DNA of 64,000 nucleotides, taken from contig JANQPB010000017.1 of NCBI GenBank assembly GCA_028285495.1, positions 1 through 64,000 of the forward strand, written 5' to 3'. This document shows positions 7,035 through 16,231 of the stretch, in pieces. The position numbers and the translations under genes were made by a program. The notes beneath the pieces are model-generated. The model was not told where the DNA came from and searched no databases. It worked only from the letters and a program-made list of their open reading frames with translations. This DNA comes from Acidimicrobiales bacterium. GTDB lineage: Bacteria > Actinomycetota > Acidimicrobiia > Acidimicrobiales > SZUA-35. Position 1 is the stretch's first letter, and every line of letters starts with the position of its first letter.

Positions 7035-9029
7035 GTGACCGCCACCGCCGACCGGGCCGGCACCTCCGGCGGGGCGCTCGCGCCACCGATCGGCGTCGAG
7101 CGCCGCTACCCCAGGGCTCGGGCCGGGATCGACCCCGACCCGTCGAAGGGCTGGCTCCGTCGGGTCGCACCGGTCGTGCTGGCCCACAAGGGCCTGTTCT
7201 TCGGTTCGATCGCGCTGGCCCTGGTCGCCAACCTGGCCCAGGTCGCCATCCCGGCCGTCATCCGCGAGACCATCGACGAGGCCCTCTCGGGCTCCGACGG
7301 GGGAGGGGGTGGGCTGTCGCTCAACGGCTTCGTGGTGCTGCTGCTCGTCATCGGCGTCGTCCGGGCCGTGCTGACCCTGGCCTACCGCTACGGGCTCTAC
7401 CGAACGGCGTTCGAGATCGACACCGACCTGCGGACCCTGCTGTACGAGCACCTGACCACGCTGTCTTTCTCCTTCTACGACCGGACGCACTCGGGCCAGG
7501 TCATCTCCCGGGCCAACTCCGACATCCGCTCGGTCCAGATGTTCCTGACCTTCGCCCCGCTCATCTCGATGACGACGGTGATGTTCGTCGTCGCCCTCGG
7601 GTACATGCTGACGATCCACGTCGGGCTGACCCTCGTGGCCGTCGCCCCGCTTCCCGGCGTGTTCCTCCTCGGCAAGCGGCTCCGTGACCAGGTGTTCCCG
7701 CTCTCGTGGATCGTCCAGTCCCGGGTGGCCGACGTGTCGACCATCGTCGACGAGAACATCAACGGGGTCCGGGTGGTGCGATCGTTCGCGGCCGAGCGCC
7801 AGCAGATCAACGAGCTGGCCAAGGCGGCGACCCGCCTGCGATGGGCCGGGGTCCGGACCGTCGACGCCAGGGCCCGCCACAACCCGGTCATCGAGAACCT
7901 GCCCCGCCTCGGCATGCTCGGCGTGCTGGTCTACGGGGGCTGGCTGGTGATCGAGGGCCAGGTCACCGAGGGCACCCTGTTCGCCTTCACCGCCTACGTC
8001 ACCATGCTGCAGGCCCCGTTCAGGACCCTCGGACTGTTCCTCATGCTCGGCCAGCGAGCGAGGGCCTCGGCCGCCAGGATCTACGAGATCTTCGACACCG
8101 AGGCCGAGGTCGTCGACCGGCCGGGGGCGGCCGACCTGCTCGACGTGCAGGGGCGGATCACCTTCGACGACGTGACGTTCGCCTACGGCAACGACCCCGA
8201 TGCCCCGCCCGTGCTCGATGGCTTCAACCTCGAGGTCGCGCCCGGCGAGACGGTGGCCATCGTCGGGCGGACCGGTTCGGGCAAGTCGACGGTGGCCAGG
8301 CTGCTGGCCCGGTTCTACGACGTCGACGACGGGGCGGTCCGGGTCGACGGCAACGACGTCCGGGACGTGACCCAGCTCAGCCTGCGCCGGGCGGTCGGCA
8401 TGGTGGCCGACGAGCCGTTCCTGTTCTCGCTCAGCCTCGCCGACAACATCGCCTACGGCGAGCCGACGGCCGACGACGAGACCATCCGTCGGGCGGCCGA
8501 GCTGGCCGAGGCCGACCGGTTCATCTCCGACCTGCCCGGCGGCTACGCCGAGGTGGTGGGGGAGCGGGGCTACACGCTCTCCGGCGGTCAGCGCCAGCGG
8601 GTTGCCCTGGCCAGGACGGCGCTGATCGACCCGCCGATCCTCGTGCTCGACGACGCCACCAGCGCCCTCGACGTCCACGTCGAGGAGGCGATCCTGGCCG
8701 GCCTGGCCCGCCGGTCGGCCGACGGGCTCGGTGGGAACGGCTCCGGCCCAGGCGACGGGCCCCGCCCCCGGACCACGATCCTGATCGCCCACCGGTTGTC
8801 GACGATCGCCGCCGCCGATCGGGTCGTGTTGCTCGAGGGCGGCCGGGTCCGGGCCACCGGGACCCACGGCGAGCTGATGGCAACCGAGCCGGCCTACGCC
8901 GAGGTGCTGGCCAACCTCGACGACGAGGTCGTCGACGAGAGTCCGCTCGGCGCCGAGCGCCAGCCCGGGACGGGCGACTCGGGCGCCGGGCGATCGAATG
9001 GCGCCCGGTCGAACGGCGGGGCCGGCTGA
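7035..9029 (+). CDS. ABC exporter half-transporter A (degenerate-site partner)
   Basis: 664 residues: an N-terminal six-helix type IV exporter domain (about 40-330), then a nucleotide-binding domain. The NBD has Walker A GRTGSGKST, signature LSGGQRQRVAL, Walker B ILVLDDATSALD and H-loop IAHRLST. The residue after the Walker B Asp is Asp, not the catalytic Glu. In heterodimeric exporters such as TM287/288 this marks the half contributing the degenerate ATP site. A Gly-rich insert sits between the D-loop and H-loop. It starts at GTG 7035 and its TGA overlaps the ATG of the next gene, so the two are translationally coupled. Substrate unknown; drug or lipid export is typical. Confidence 0.93.
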   Translation: MTATADRAGTSGGALAPPIGVERRYPRARAGIDPDPSKGWLRRVAPVVLAHKGLFFGSIALALVANLAQVAIPAVIRETIDEALSGSDGGGGGLSLNGFVVLLLVIGVVRAVLTLAYRYGLYRTAFEIDTDLRTLLYEHLTTLSFSFYDRTHSGQVISRANSDIRSVQMFLTFAPLISMTTVMFVVALGYMLTIHVGLTLVAVAPLPGVFLLGKRLRDQVFPLSWIVQSRVADVSTIVDENINGVRVVRSFAAERQQINELAKAATRLRWAGVRTVDARARHNPVIENLPRLGMLGVLVYGGWLVIEGQVTEGTLFAFTAYVTMLQAPFRTLGLFLMLGQRARASAARIYEIFDTEAEVVDRPGAADLLDVQGRITFDDVTFAYGNDPDAPPVLDGFNLEVAPGETVAIVGRTGSGKSTVARLLARFYDVDDGAVRVDGNDVRDVTQLSLRRAVGMVADEPFLFSLSLADNIAYGEPTADDETIRRAAELAEADRFISDLPGGYAEVVGERGYTLSGGQRQRVALARTALIDPPILVLDDATSALDVHVEEAILAGLARRSADGLGGNGSGPGDGPRPRTTILIAHRLSTIAAADRVVLLEGGRVRATGTHGELMATEPAYAEVLANLDDEVVDESPLGAERQPGTGDSGAGRSNGARSNGGAG

Positions 9030-10954
9030 TGGCGTTCGGTCCCCCCGCCGGCTCACCGTTCGCCGGGCCGTCGGCGTCGCAGACCAGCGCGGCCGCCGGC
9101 CTGCCCTTCGCCGGCATGCCGACGGAGCTGGCCGACCGAGCCGAGGCCATCCTCGACGCCGAACCGACCCATCCCGAGCCGGACGTCGAGTTCTCCCAGG
9201 TCGACTACGACCGCGAGCCGTTCACCCTCCGCCGCTTCCTGTGGCCCCACCGCCTCGGCCTGCTCGGTGCCTTCGCCCTCGTGCTGGTCGAGACGCTGGC
9301 CCTGCAGGCCGGCCCGCTGCTGACCCAGATCGGCCTCGACCGGGCCATCGTGCCCCGCGACGTCGGGATGCTGGTGCTCGTTGCCTTCGCCTACCTCGGC
9401 GCCGTCGGGGCCAACGTCGTCGCCTCGACGGCCAGGATCTCCTACACCGGCCGCCTCGGCGAGCGGCTGATGGAGCGACTGCGGGTCCGGGTCTTCACCC
9501 ACCTCCAGCGCCAGTCCCTCGACTTCTTCACCAGGGAGAAGGTCGGGGTGCTCCTGACCCGCATGACGTCCGACATCGACGCCCTCGCCGCCCTGTTCCA
9601 GGACGGCCTGGTCAACCTGGCGGTGCAGGCCCTGACGTTGATCGTCATCACGATCGTGCTGACCGCCCTCAACCCGGCGCTGGCCGCCATCACCCTGCTG
9701 GCCGTCGTGCCGGCCATGGTGCTGTTGACGCTGTGGTTCCGCAGCGCCTCCGAGGTCGGCTACACGCGGGTGCGGGAGCGGATCGCCGAGGTGCTGGCCG
9801 ACCTGTCGGAGAGCCTGGCCGGGATGCGGGTCATCACCGCGACCAACCGGCGGCACCACAACGTGATCCACCACGCCAACGTCGTCGGTGGCCACCGAGA
9901 CGCCAACCTCTACGCCTCGACCGTCGGCGCCGTCTACGGCCCGACCAGCGAGGCCATCGGTGTCGCCGGTCAGGCGGTGCTGTTGCTGATCGGGGGCCGG
10001 ATGGTCCTCGACGGCACGCTCACCGTCGGCGAGCTGTTCGCCTTCCTGCTGTACCTGACCGCCTTCTTCGCCCCGATCCAGCAGCTCGTGCAGCTCTACA
10101 CCGTCTACCAGCAGGGCCAGGCCGCGCTGGCCAAGCTGCGGGACCTGCTCGGCACCGAGCCGTCGGTGCCCGAGGCGCCCGACGCGGTCGCCCTGCCGCC
10201 GATCGACGGCCGGATCGAGCTCCGCGACGTCCGTTTCGCCTACGACGGTCAGCTCGGCGGCTCGACCGAGGCGCTCCGGGGCATCGACCTCGTGATCTCG
10301 CCTGGTGAGACCCTCGCCATCGTCGGCCCGACCGGGGCCGGCAAGTCCACCGCAGCCAAGCTGATCAGCCGCTTCCACGACCCGACGGCGGGCACGATCA
10401 CGATCGACGGTCACGACATCACCGGCGTCACGCTGCACTCGCTCAGGAGCCAGCTCGGCATCGTGCCCCAGGAGCCGTTCCTGTTCAACGGCAGCATCGC
10501 CGACAACGTCGGGTTCGCCCGCCCCGGCGCCACGCCGGCCGAGATCGTCGACGCCTGCGAGCAGGTCGGGCTGACGGCGCTGCTCGACCGGCTGCCGGAC
10601 GGCATCGACAGCCTGGTGCACGAGCGGGGGGCGTCGCTGTCGTCTGGCGAGCGCCAGCTGCTGGCCCTGGCCAGGGCGTTCCTGGCCCGACCCCGGGTGC
10701 TGATCCTCGACGAGGCTACCTCGAACCTCGATCTGGCCTCCGAGACCCTGATCGAGCGGGCCCTCGACCGGGTCCTCGAAGGCCGGACGGCGGTGATCAT
10801 CGCCCACCGGCTGGCCACCGCCATGCGGGCCGACCGGATCGCCCTCATCGACCAGGGCCGGCTGACCGAGCTCGGCACCCACGACGAGCTGGTGGCCGCC
10901 GGTGGTCACTATGCCGCGATGTTCGCCACCTGGGAGGCGGCGGCCGGACGGTAG
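9029..10954 (+). CDS. ABC exporter half-transporter B (catalytic-site partner)
   Basis: 641 residues: a ~60-residue cytoplasmic N-terminal tail, six-helix exporter domain and NBD. The NBD has Walker A GPTGAGKST, signature LSSGERQLLAL, Walker B VLILDEATSNLD with the catalytic Glu, and IAHRLAT. With partner A it forms one consensus site (B Walker motifs plus A's LSGGQ) and one degenerate site. ATG 9029 overlaps the partner's stop (ATGATG/TGATG junction). It ends 3 bases from the convergent BCCT gene, leaving no room for a separate terminator. Confidence 0.94.
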   Translation: MAFGPPAGSPFAGPSASQTSAAAGLPFAGMPTELADRAEAILDAEPTHPEPDVEFSQVDYDREPFTLRRFLWPHRLGLLGAFALVLVETLALQAGPLLTQIGLDRAIVPRDVGMLVLVAFAYLGAVGANVVASTARISYTGRLGERLMERLRVRVFTHLQRQSLDFFTREKVGVLLTRMTSDIDALAALFQDGLVNLAVQALTLIVITIVLTALNPALAAITLLAVVPAMVLLTLWFRSASEVGYTRVRERIAEVLADLSESLAGMRVITATNRRHHNVIHHANVVGGHRDANLYASTVGAVYGPTSEAIGVAGQAVLLLIGGRMVLDGTLTVGELFAFLLYLTAFFAPIQQLVQLYTVYQQGQAALAKLRDLLGTEPSVPEAPDAVALPPIDGRIELRDVRFAYDGQLGGSTEALRGIDLVISPGETLAIVGPTGAGKSTAAKLISRFHDPTAGTITIDGHDITGVTLHSLRSQLGIVPQEPFLFNGSIADNVGFARPGATPAEIVDACEQVGLTALLDRLPDGIDSLVHERGASLSSGERQLLALARAFLARPRVLILDEATSNLDLASETLIERALDRVLEGRTAVIIAHRLATAMRADRIALIDQGRLTELGTHDELVAAGGHYAAMFATWEAAAGR

Positions 10955-10957
10955 CGG

Positions 10958-12781
10958 TCAGCCGCCGCCCGGGGTCGTCGACGTCTCGGCCTCGACGCCA
11001 TCGCCCTCCTCGGCTGCGGCCAGGTTGAGGTCGATCAACTCCTTGTGCCGTTGTCGGAACTCCTCGACGTCGTAGTGCCCCTCGAGCAGGTCGAGCTCGC
11101 GGGTGAACGCCTTGTGCAGGCTCCAGATCATCAACAACAGCACCAGGGCGAAGGGCAGGCCCGTGCTGACCGCCCCGGCCTGGAGGGCGCCGAGGCCACC
11201 CTCGGAGAACAGCAGCACGGCGGCGATGCTGCCCTCCATCACCGCCCAGAACACCCGCTGGGGCTTGGGCGAGTCGAGCTTGCCGCCCGAGGTGAGGTGA
11301 TCGACCACCAGCGATCCCGAGTCGGACGACGTCACGAAGAACGAGATGATCAGGGCGACGCCGAGCAGCGAGGCGACGATCGTCAGCGGGAGCGGATCGA
11401 GCATCTCGAACAGGGCGGTGGAGATGTCGGCCGACACCGCACCGGCGATGTCGGCGGTCCCGTCGAGCTGGAGGTTGAGGGCGGTCCCGCCGAACACCGA
11501 CATCCAGATGAAGCAGAGCAGCGTCGGGAAGGCGATGACGCCGAGGATGAGCTCGCGGACGGTGCGTCCCTTGGAGATCCTGGCGATGAACATCCCGACG
11601 AACGGCGACCACGAGATCCACCAGGCCCAGTAGAAGATCGTCCAGCCGGCCTGCCAGCCCTGCTGGTTCTCCGGGACCAGCGACTCGGTGTAGAAGGCCG
11701 ACCCGAGGAAGTTCTGGAGATACGTGCCGACCGACTGGCTGAAGATCGACAGGATGAACAGCGTCGGCCCGACGACCAGCACGAAGACCATGAACGCCAG
11801 GGCTAGGTAGATGTTCAGCTGGCTGAGCCGCTTGACGCCGCCGTCGAGCCCGGCCACGACCGACAGGGTGGCGGCACCGGTGATCAGGGCGATCAGCAGC
11901 ACCAACCAGCCCTTGTTGTCGGCTCCGGGGAGGCCGAACACGAAGTTGAGCCCCGACGCCACCTGGCTGACCCCGAAGCCGAGCGAGGTGGCCAGACCGA
12001 ACAGAGTGGCCAGCACCGTCAGGATGTCGATGGCGTTGCCCCACGGCCCGTAGATGCGCTCCTTCAGGATGGGGTAGAAGACCGACCGGAAGGTCAGCGG
12101 GAGCCCGCGGTTGTAGGCGAAGAAGGCAAGGGCCAGCGCGACCAGGGCATAGATCGACCACGGGTGCAGGCCCCAGTGGAAGAACGTGGTGGCCAGGGCC
12201 GCCTCCCCGGCCTCCGGCGTGCCCGGCTCGACCCGCCAGAACGGCGACGGGGTGCTGAGGTGGAACATCGGCTCGCCGACCGAGTAGAACATCAGGCCGA
12301 TCCCCATGCCGGCCGAGATCAACATGGCGTACCAGGCGCCGGTCGAGAACTCGGGCAGGGCGTTGGGGCCGCCGATCCTGATCTTGCCGAACCGGCTGAA
12401 GGCGAAGTAGGCGCAGGCGATGATGAAGACGTTGCCGGAGAGGATGAAGTACCAGCCCCAGGTGTTGTTGACCCAGTCGAGGATGCTGCCGAGCACGTCG
12501 GCCGACGAGGTCGGGGCCAGGAAGACCCAGAGCAGGAACGCGATGAGGAACGTGCCGGTGAACAGGCTGACCTGGGGATGCAGGTCGAAGCCCCACCGCT
12601 GCCAGTTGGTGTCGCCCGGCTCGCGGTCGGCCACCTCGGGATAGAAGTCGATCTCGGGATCGATCTGCAGGCCCTCGAAGCTCGGCCGCTCGGCGATGGC
12701 GCGACGTCTGGCGTCGTCCTCGGCTCGATCGAGCTCCTCGGTCGCCCGCTCCAGGTCGGTCAGGTCGATGTCGTCGGCCAT
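10958..12781 (-). CDS. BCCT-family betaine/choline/carnitine transporter
   Basis: 607 residues with about 12 membrane helices, an ~70-residue acidic N-terminal tail and a C-terminal cytoplasmic helix. The TM3 glycine stretch GMGIGLMFYSVGEP is of the GMGIG form seen in Na+-coupled BetP-type carriers; H+-coupled choline carriers have Asp at the last position. The TM8 signature FYWAWWISWSPFVGMF supplies the Trp residues of the aromatic betaine site, followed by RISKGRTVREL. It imports glycine betaine or a relative as osmoprotectant and here probably as carbon source. It lies 52 bases downstream of an OpuC-type binding-lipoprotein gene on the same strand, an unusual pairing. ATG 12781. Confidence 0.95.
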   Translation of the reverse strand: MADDIDLTDLERATEELDRAEDDARRRAIAERPSFEGLQIDPEIDFYPEVADREPGDTNWQRWGFDLHPQVSLFTGTFLIAFLLWVFLAPTSSADVLGSILDWVNNTWGWYFILSGNVFIIACAYFAFSRFGKIRIGGPNALPEFSTGAWYAMLISAGMGIGLMFYSVGEPMFHLSTPSPFWRVEPGTPEAGEAALATTFFHWGLHPWSIYALVALALAFFAYNRGLPLTFRSVFYPILKERIYGPWGNAIDILTVLATLFGLATSLGFGVSQVASGLNFVFGLPGADNKGWLVLLIALITGAATLSVVAGLDGGVKRLSQLNIYLALAFMVFVLVVGPTLFILSIFSQSVGTYLQNFLGSAFYTESLVPENQQGWQAGWTIFYWAWWISWSPFVGMFIARISKGRTVRELILGVIAFPTLLCFIWMSVFGGTALNLQLDGTADIAGAVSADISTALFEMLDPLPLTIVASLLGVALIISFFVTSSDSGSLVVDHLTSGGKLDSPKPQRVFWAVMEGSIAAVLLFSEGGLGALQAGAVSTGLPFALVLLLMIWSLHKAFTRELDLLEGHYDVEEFRQRHKELIDLNLAAAEEGDGVEAETSTTPGGG

Positions 12782-12833
12782 TGGTCCTCTCGCTCGGTCG
12801 ATCGGTCGGTCATCGGGGTCGGGTCGGAGACGG

Positions 12834-13787
12834 TCAGGGGTTGATGTCGAAGCTCTCCAGGTAGTCCTCGGCCACCTCGGCGACGGGTTCGCCGTCGGCC
12901 ACCCGGCGGTTGAGCTCGGTGATCCTCGTCTGGCTCAGCGGGGTGATCAGGTCGTCGACGAGCTGGTCGAACGCCTCGGGGGCCTGCTGGTAGACCTCGT
13001 CCCGCAGGTTGAGCGAGACGTTGTAGACGTAGAAGACCCCCGGATCGATCACGACGGTCAGGTCGAAGCTCTCCAGGCGGCCGTCGGTGGTGAAGATCTC
13101 ACCGAAGTCGCAGTCGCCGTCGGCCACCGCGGCGTAGATCTCGGCGGCGTCATCGACGATCCGCAGCCGGTCGGCCGGGATCTCGAACTCGGTCGCCGTC
13201 TCGAACAGGGTCAGCCCGTCGGCCCGCTCGGGGAACTCGGGCTCGACGCAGACGATCGTGTCGTCGTTGTCGTTGAGGTACTCGGCCATCGCCGCCAGGT
13301 CGAAGGCCTCGGCGTTGTTCAGGCGGGTCGACAGGTTCTCCTGGCGGATCAGCGGGGCGACGGCGAAGCCGTAGGTGTCGTTGAAGCTCGACCGCCCGAT
13401 CCAGTGGATGCCGTTGGCGAGATCGGCCTCCCGAACGTTCTCGGTCAGCTCCTCGCCGTCCGGGTCGGGGTCGCGGTTGCCGAGGTGCTCGACCCAGCCG
13501 GTGCTGTTGTACTCCCAGTAGCCGTCGATCGTCCCGTCGAGCAGGGCGGCCCTGGTGGTTGCGGTGTCGCCGGTGTCGGTGGCGTCGACGACCTCGGCCC
13601 CCCTGGCCTCGAGGGCCTGGATCAGGATCTCGCTCAGCACGTACTGCTCGGTGAAGTTCTTCGAGCCGACCGTGATCGTGACGCCGTCGAAGTCGTCGGC
13701 GGCCGCACCGGACCCGTCGTCGCCACACGCACTGGCCGCGACGGCCAGGACGAGCACGGTCGCCACGTACTGCCAGGATCGCCTCAT
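12834..13787 (-). CDS. OpuCC/OsmF-type quaternary-amine-binding lipoprotein (orphan)
   Basis: 317 residues. The lipoprotein signal has Cys in the box VAASAC at about residue 21. The mature protein opens ITVGSKNFTEQYVLSEILIQAL, the family signature of OpuCC/OsmF/YehZ binding proteins. DGYWEYNSTGWVEHL corresponds to their ligand-side loop. These proteins deliver glycine betaine, choline or similar compounds to an ABC permease. Here no OpuC permease or ATPase gene is present; the neighbours are a BCCT carrier and a betaine-domain channel. Start ATG 13785-13787 is chosen because a GGGGGGCGG run precedes it and the signal peptide begins there; the frame opens 20 codons further upstream. Confidence 0.92.
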   Translation of the reverse strand: MRRSWQYVATVLVLAVAASACGDDGSGAAADDFDGVTITVGSKNFTEQYVLSEILIQALEARGAEVVDATDTGDTATTRAALLDGTIDGYWEYNSTGWVEHLGNRDPDPDGEELTENVREADLANGIHWIGRSSFNDTYGFAVAPLIRQENLSTRLNNAEAFDLAAMAEYLNDNDDTIVCVEPEFPERADGLTLFETATEFEIPADRLRIVDDAAEIYAAVADGDCDFGEIFTTDGRLESFDLTVVIDPGVFYVYNVSLNLRDEVYQQAPEAFDQLVDDLITPLSQTRITELNRRVADGEPVAEVAEDYLESFDINP

Positions 13788-13907
13788 CGGCACCGCCCCC
13801 CCTCTGATGCACCGGACCGAGCGGTGGCGCTCGACCGGCTCCCTCACATGTTTCCCCTGCTCTGAGACCGTAGCAGGCCCGTCGCGTCGGCGCCTGCGGA
13901 CCCCGGG

Positions 13908-16094
13908 TCACCCGTCGTCGCCGAACCACCGCTCGTTGAGGTCGTCGTACCGGCCGGACTCGACGGCATCGATCAGCGACCGGTTGACCGCCTCGGCCAG
14001 CTCACCGTCGGTCTCGATGGCGAAGCCGATCCCCCGCTCGGCGAAGCGGTCGCCGGTGACCCGAGCGCCACCGGCGACGTTGCCGGCCACGAAGTGCTCG
14101 AGGACGGCGGCGTCGTGGACGACGGCGTCGAGCGATCCGTCGAGCAACGCCGCGTACGCCTCGTCGGCCAGTTCGTAGCGGGTGGCCGCGATGCCGTGGT
14201 CGACGACGTAGTCGGCGCCGAGTGAGTCGGCGACCACCCCGACCCGGTGGCCGCGGAGCTCGCCCGGCCCGCCGATCTGTCCCTCGAGCTCGTCGACGGT
14301 GAAGGCCGAGGCGATTCCGGCGGTGAAATAGGCCAGCACGAACAGGCCGACGAACATCCACAGCAGGCCGAACACCCGGCCGGTCACGCCCTTCGGGGTG
14401 GTATCGCCGTAGCCGACCGTCGTCGCCGTGACGGCGGCCCACCAGAACGCCTCCCAGATGCCGGTGCGGTAGTCGGCCGGGAACTCGGGGTTGGAGCGGC
14501 GCTCGGCCAGCCACACGACGTGGGCGGCGACGAAGAGCACGATCAACAGGGTCAGCACGATCCACAGCAGCTCGACCGAGAGCAGCGAGCGCAGGGCCGC
14601 TCCGAGGCGCCCGCTCAGGACGCCGCCGGACTCGACCGGCACGAGGATCTCGAGGCCGGAGTCGAGGTACGGCTGGCTGAAGTCGATCCGCTCCTCCCGC
14701 TCGGACGTGATGGCCAGCGCGCCGGCGCCGATGTCGGCCTCGCCCCTGGCGACGTCGTCGACGAGCTTGGCGTTGCTGGTCACCCCGTAGACGTCGAGAT
14801 CGGCGCCGATGTCGTCGGCGATCAACCGCAGCAGGTCGATCGAGAAGCCGCCGAACCGGTCGTCGTCGTAGGTCACGTACGGCGGTGACGGTCTGGCCGC
14901 CACCCGGATCGTACCGACCGCTGGCGAGCCGGCGTCGCCGGGCCGGGGTCGGGGCCCGAGCCGGCCACCGGCGGCGACGTGGGCCTCGGTCGCGGCGGCC
15001 AGCCACCGGTCGATCTCGGGTCGGTTTCGCTCGATCCAGTCGGCGGCGTGGCGCTCGATGTCGGCCTCGCCGTCTTCGCCCCGGAACATGCGGGCGTTCT
15101 GGTCGGCGATGGCCTCGAGGGGCAGCGAGAAGTCGCTTAGCAGCGAGGCGATCGCCGGCTCGCGGTCGAGCAGTTCGCCGTTGGCAACGGCCCGGATGTC
15201 GCTCGGCTCGAACCCGGGGGAGCAGGGGTCGTCGGCGCAGCCGGTCATCGTCGGCGAGTCGCGTCCGTCGTCGCCGGGGACCGACAACCACACCACGTCG
15301 ACCCCCGGCACCAGGACGCTGACGGTCCAGTTGGGCGTGAACGTGTAGTACAGCACCGGCTCGCCCCGCCGGTGGCGCTCGACCACCGTCTCCATCAACG
15401 GGCCGTACTCGCCGCTGACCTGCTCGACCGTCGCGGTGAGGTCGAGCCGGGCCAGGTGGCCCTCGACGAGGGCGTGGCAGGCCCAGTCGAGGTTGCAGCC
15501 GACGAGGTCGGCCCGGCCGTCGCCGTCCGCATCGAAGCGGCCGGCGACCTCGGGGTCGGCGAGATCGGCCAGCGATTCGAGGCCGACCTCGGTGGCCGTG
15601 CCCCGGTCGACGGCGAAGCCCTGGAGGGCGCCTCCCTCGACCTCGACCCCGATCGGGCGGGCCCGCGCCTCGCCCCGGTCGAGGTAGCGGTCGTGGATCG
15701 GGAACCAGCCGTTGACCCACAGGTCGATGGCCCCGTCCTGGACGCCGTCGTAGAAGTCGTCGACCTCGGTCGTCGACGGTCCGTCGACGGCGTAGCCGAG
15801 CTCGGACAGCAGGTCGGCGACCACGGCGGCCTGGAACCAGCCGGTGTCCCAGGTCGGCCTGGCCAGGACGATCGTGCGCCCGCCGCCCGGTGCGAGGTCA
15901 CCACCGCTCGGGTCGACGGCGCCCGGGTCGGCGTCGCCCGTACCGTCGGCGGTGGCGGCCGCCTGGCCGGCGGCCACGAGCGGGAGCAGCGCCGCGATCG
16001 TCAGCGCGCCGAGCGCTGCGAGCGCCGGCACAGCGCGGTGGCGGCGCCCGGTTGGCGAGCGTGGCCCGTCGCGGGCGCTGGCAACGAGTGGCAA
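13908..16094 (-). CDS. Ligand-gated K+ channel of GluR0 type with an N-terminal ProX betaine-binding domain
   Basis: 728 residues. A signal peptide (about 1-47) is followed by a full ProX/OpuAC domain (about 73-373). Its E. coli ProX-like landmarks are DADGDGRADLVGCN, YYTFTPNW, DVVWLSVP and the C-terminal QNARMFRG...DIERHAADWI. Compared with E. coli ProX from memory, its Trp65/Trp140/Trp188 cage corresponds to W130, W204 and F252 here. Next is an SBP_3 ligand core split by a pore, as in GluR0: S1 (about 394-488) with R466 in ITSER; M1 (507-530); pore helix and K+ filter TVGYGD (559-564); a second helix (570-595); S2 (605-725) with D661. R466 and D661 match the residues that hold an amino-acid carboxylate and amine. 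TTG at 16092-16094, 6 bases after GGAGGT, is chosen; the longer open frame overlaps the next gene. Gating by betaine is inference. Confidence 0.9.
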   Translation of the reverse strand: MPLVASARDGPRSPTGRRHRAVPALAALGALTIAALLPLVAAGQAAATADGTGDADPGAVDPSGGDLAPGGGRTIVLARPTWDTGWFQAAVVADLLSELGYAVDGPSTTEVDDFYDGVQDGAIDLWVNGWFPIHDRYLDRGEARARPIGVEVEGGALQGFAVDRGTATEVGLESLADLADPEVAGRFDADGDGRADLVGCNLDWACHALVEGHLARLDLTATVEQVSGEYGPLMETVVERHRRGEPVLYYTFTPNWTVSVLVPGVDVVWLSVPGDDGRDSPTMTGCADDPCSPGFEPSDIRAVANGELLDREPAIASLLSDFSLPLEAIADQNARMFRGEDGEADIERHAADWIERNRPEIDRWLAAATEAHVAAGGRLGPRPRPGDAGSPAVGTIRVAARPSPPYVTYDDDRFGGFSIDLLRLIADDIGADLDVYGVTSNAKLVDDVARGEADIGAGALAITSEREERIDFSQPYLDSGLEILVPVESGGVLSGRLGAALRSLLSVELLWIVLTLLIVLFVAAHVVWLAERRSNPEFPADYRTGIWEAFWWAAVTATTVGYGDTTPKGVTGRVFGLLWMFVGLFVLAYFTAGIASAFTVDELEGQIGGPGELRGHRVGVVADSLGADYVVDHGIAATRYELADEAYAALLDGSLDAVVHDAAVLEHFVAGNVAGGARVTGDRFAERGIGFAIETDGELAEAVNRSLIDAVESGRYDDLNERWFGDDG

Positions 16095-16231
16095 CGATCC
16101 ACCTCCAGGAGCCGCGGGACCGGTGGCGACACGGACCTCGTCGAGGCCAGGCTCGCCGGTTGCCCCGACGGTCGGCCCCGACGGCGGCGGCCCTGGCCGG
16201 TGGCGGTCCGGGCCCCCGGCCAGGTCGACGC

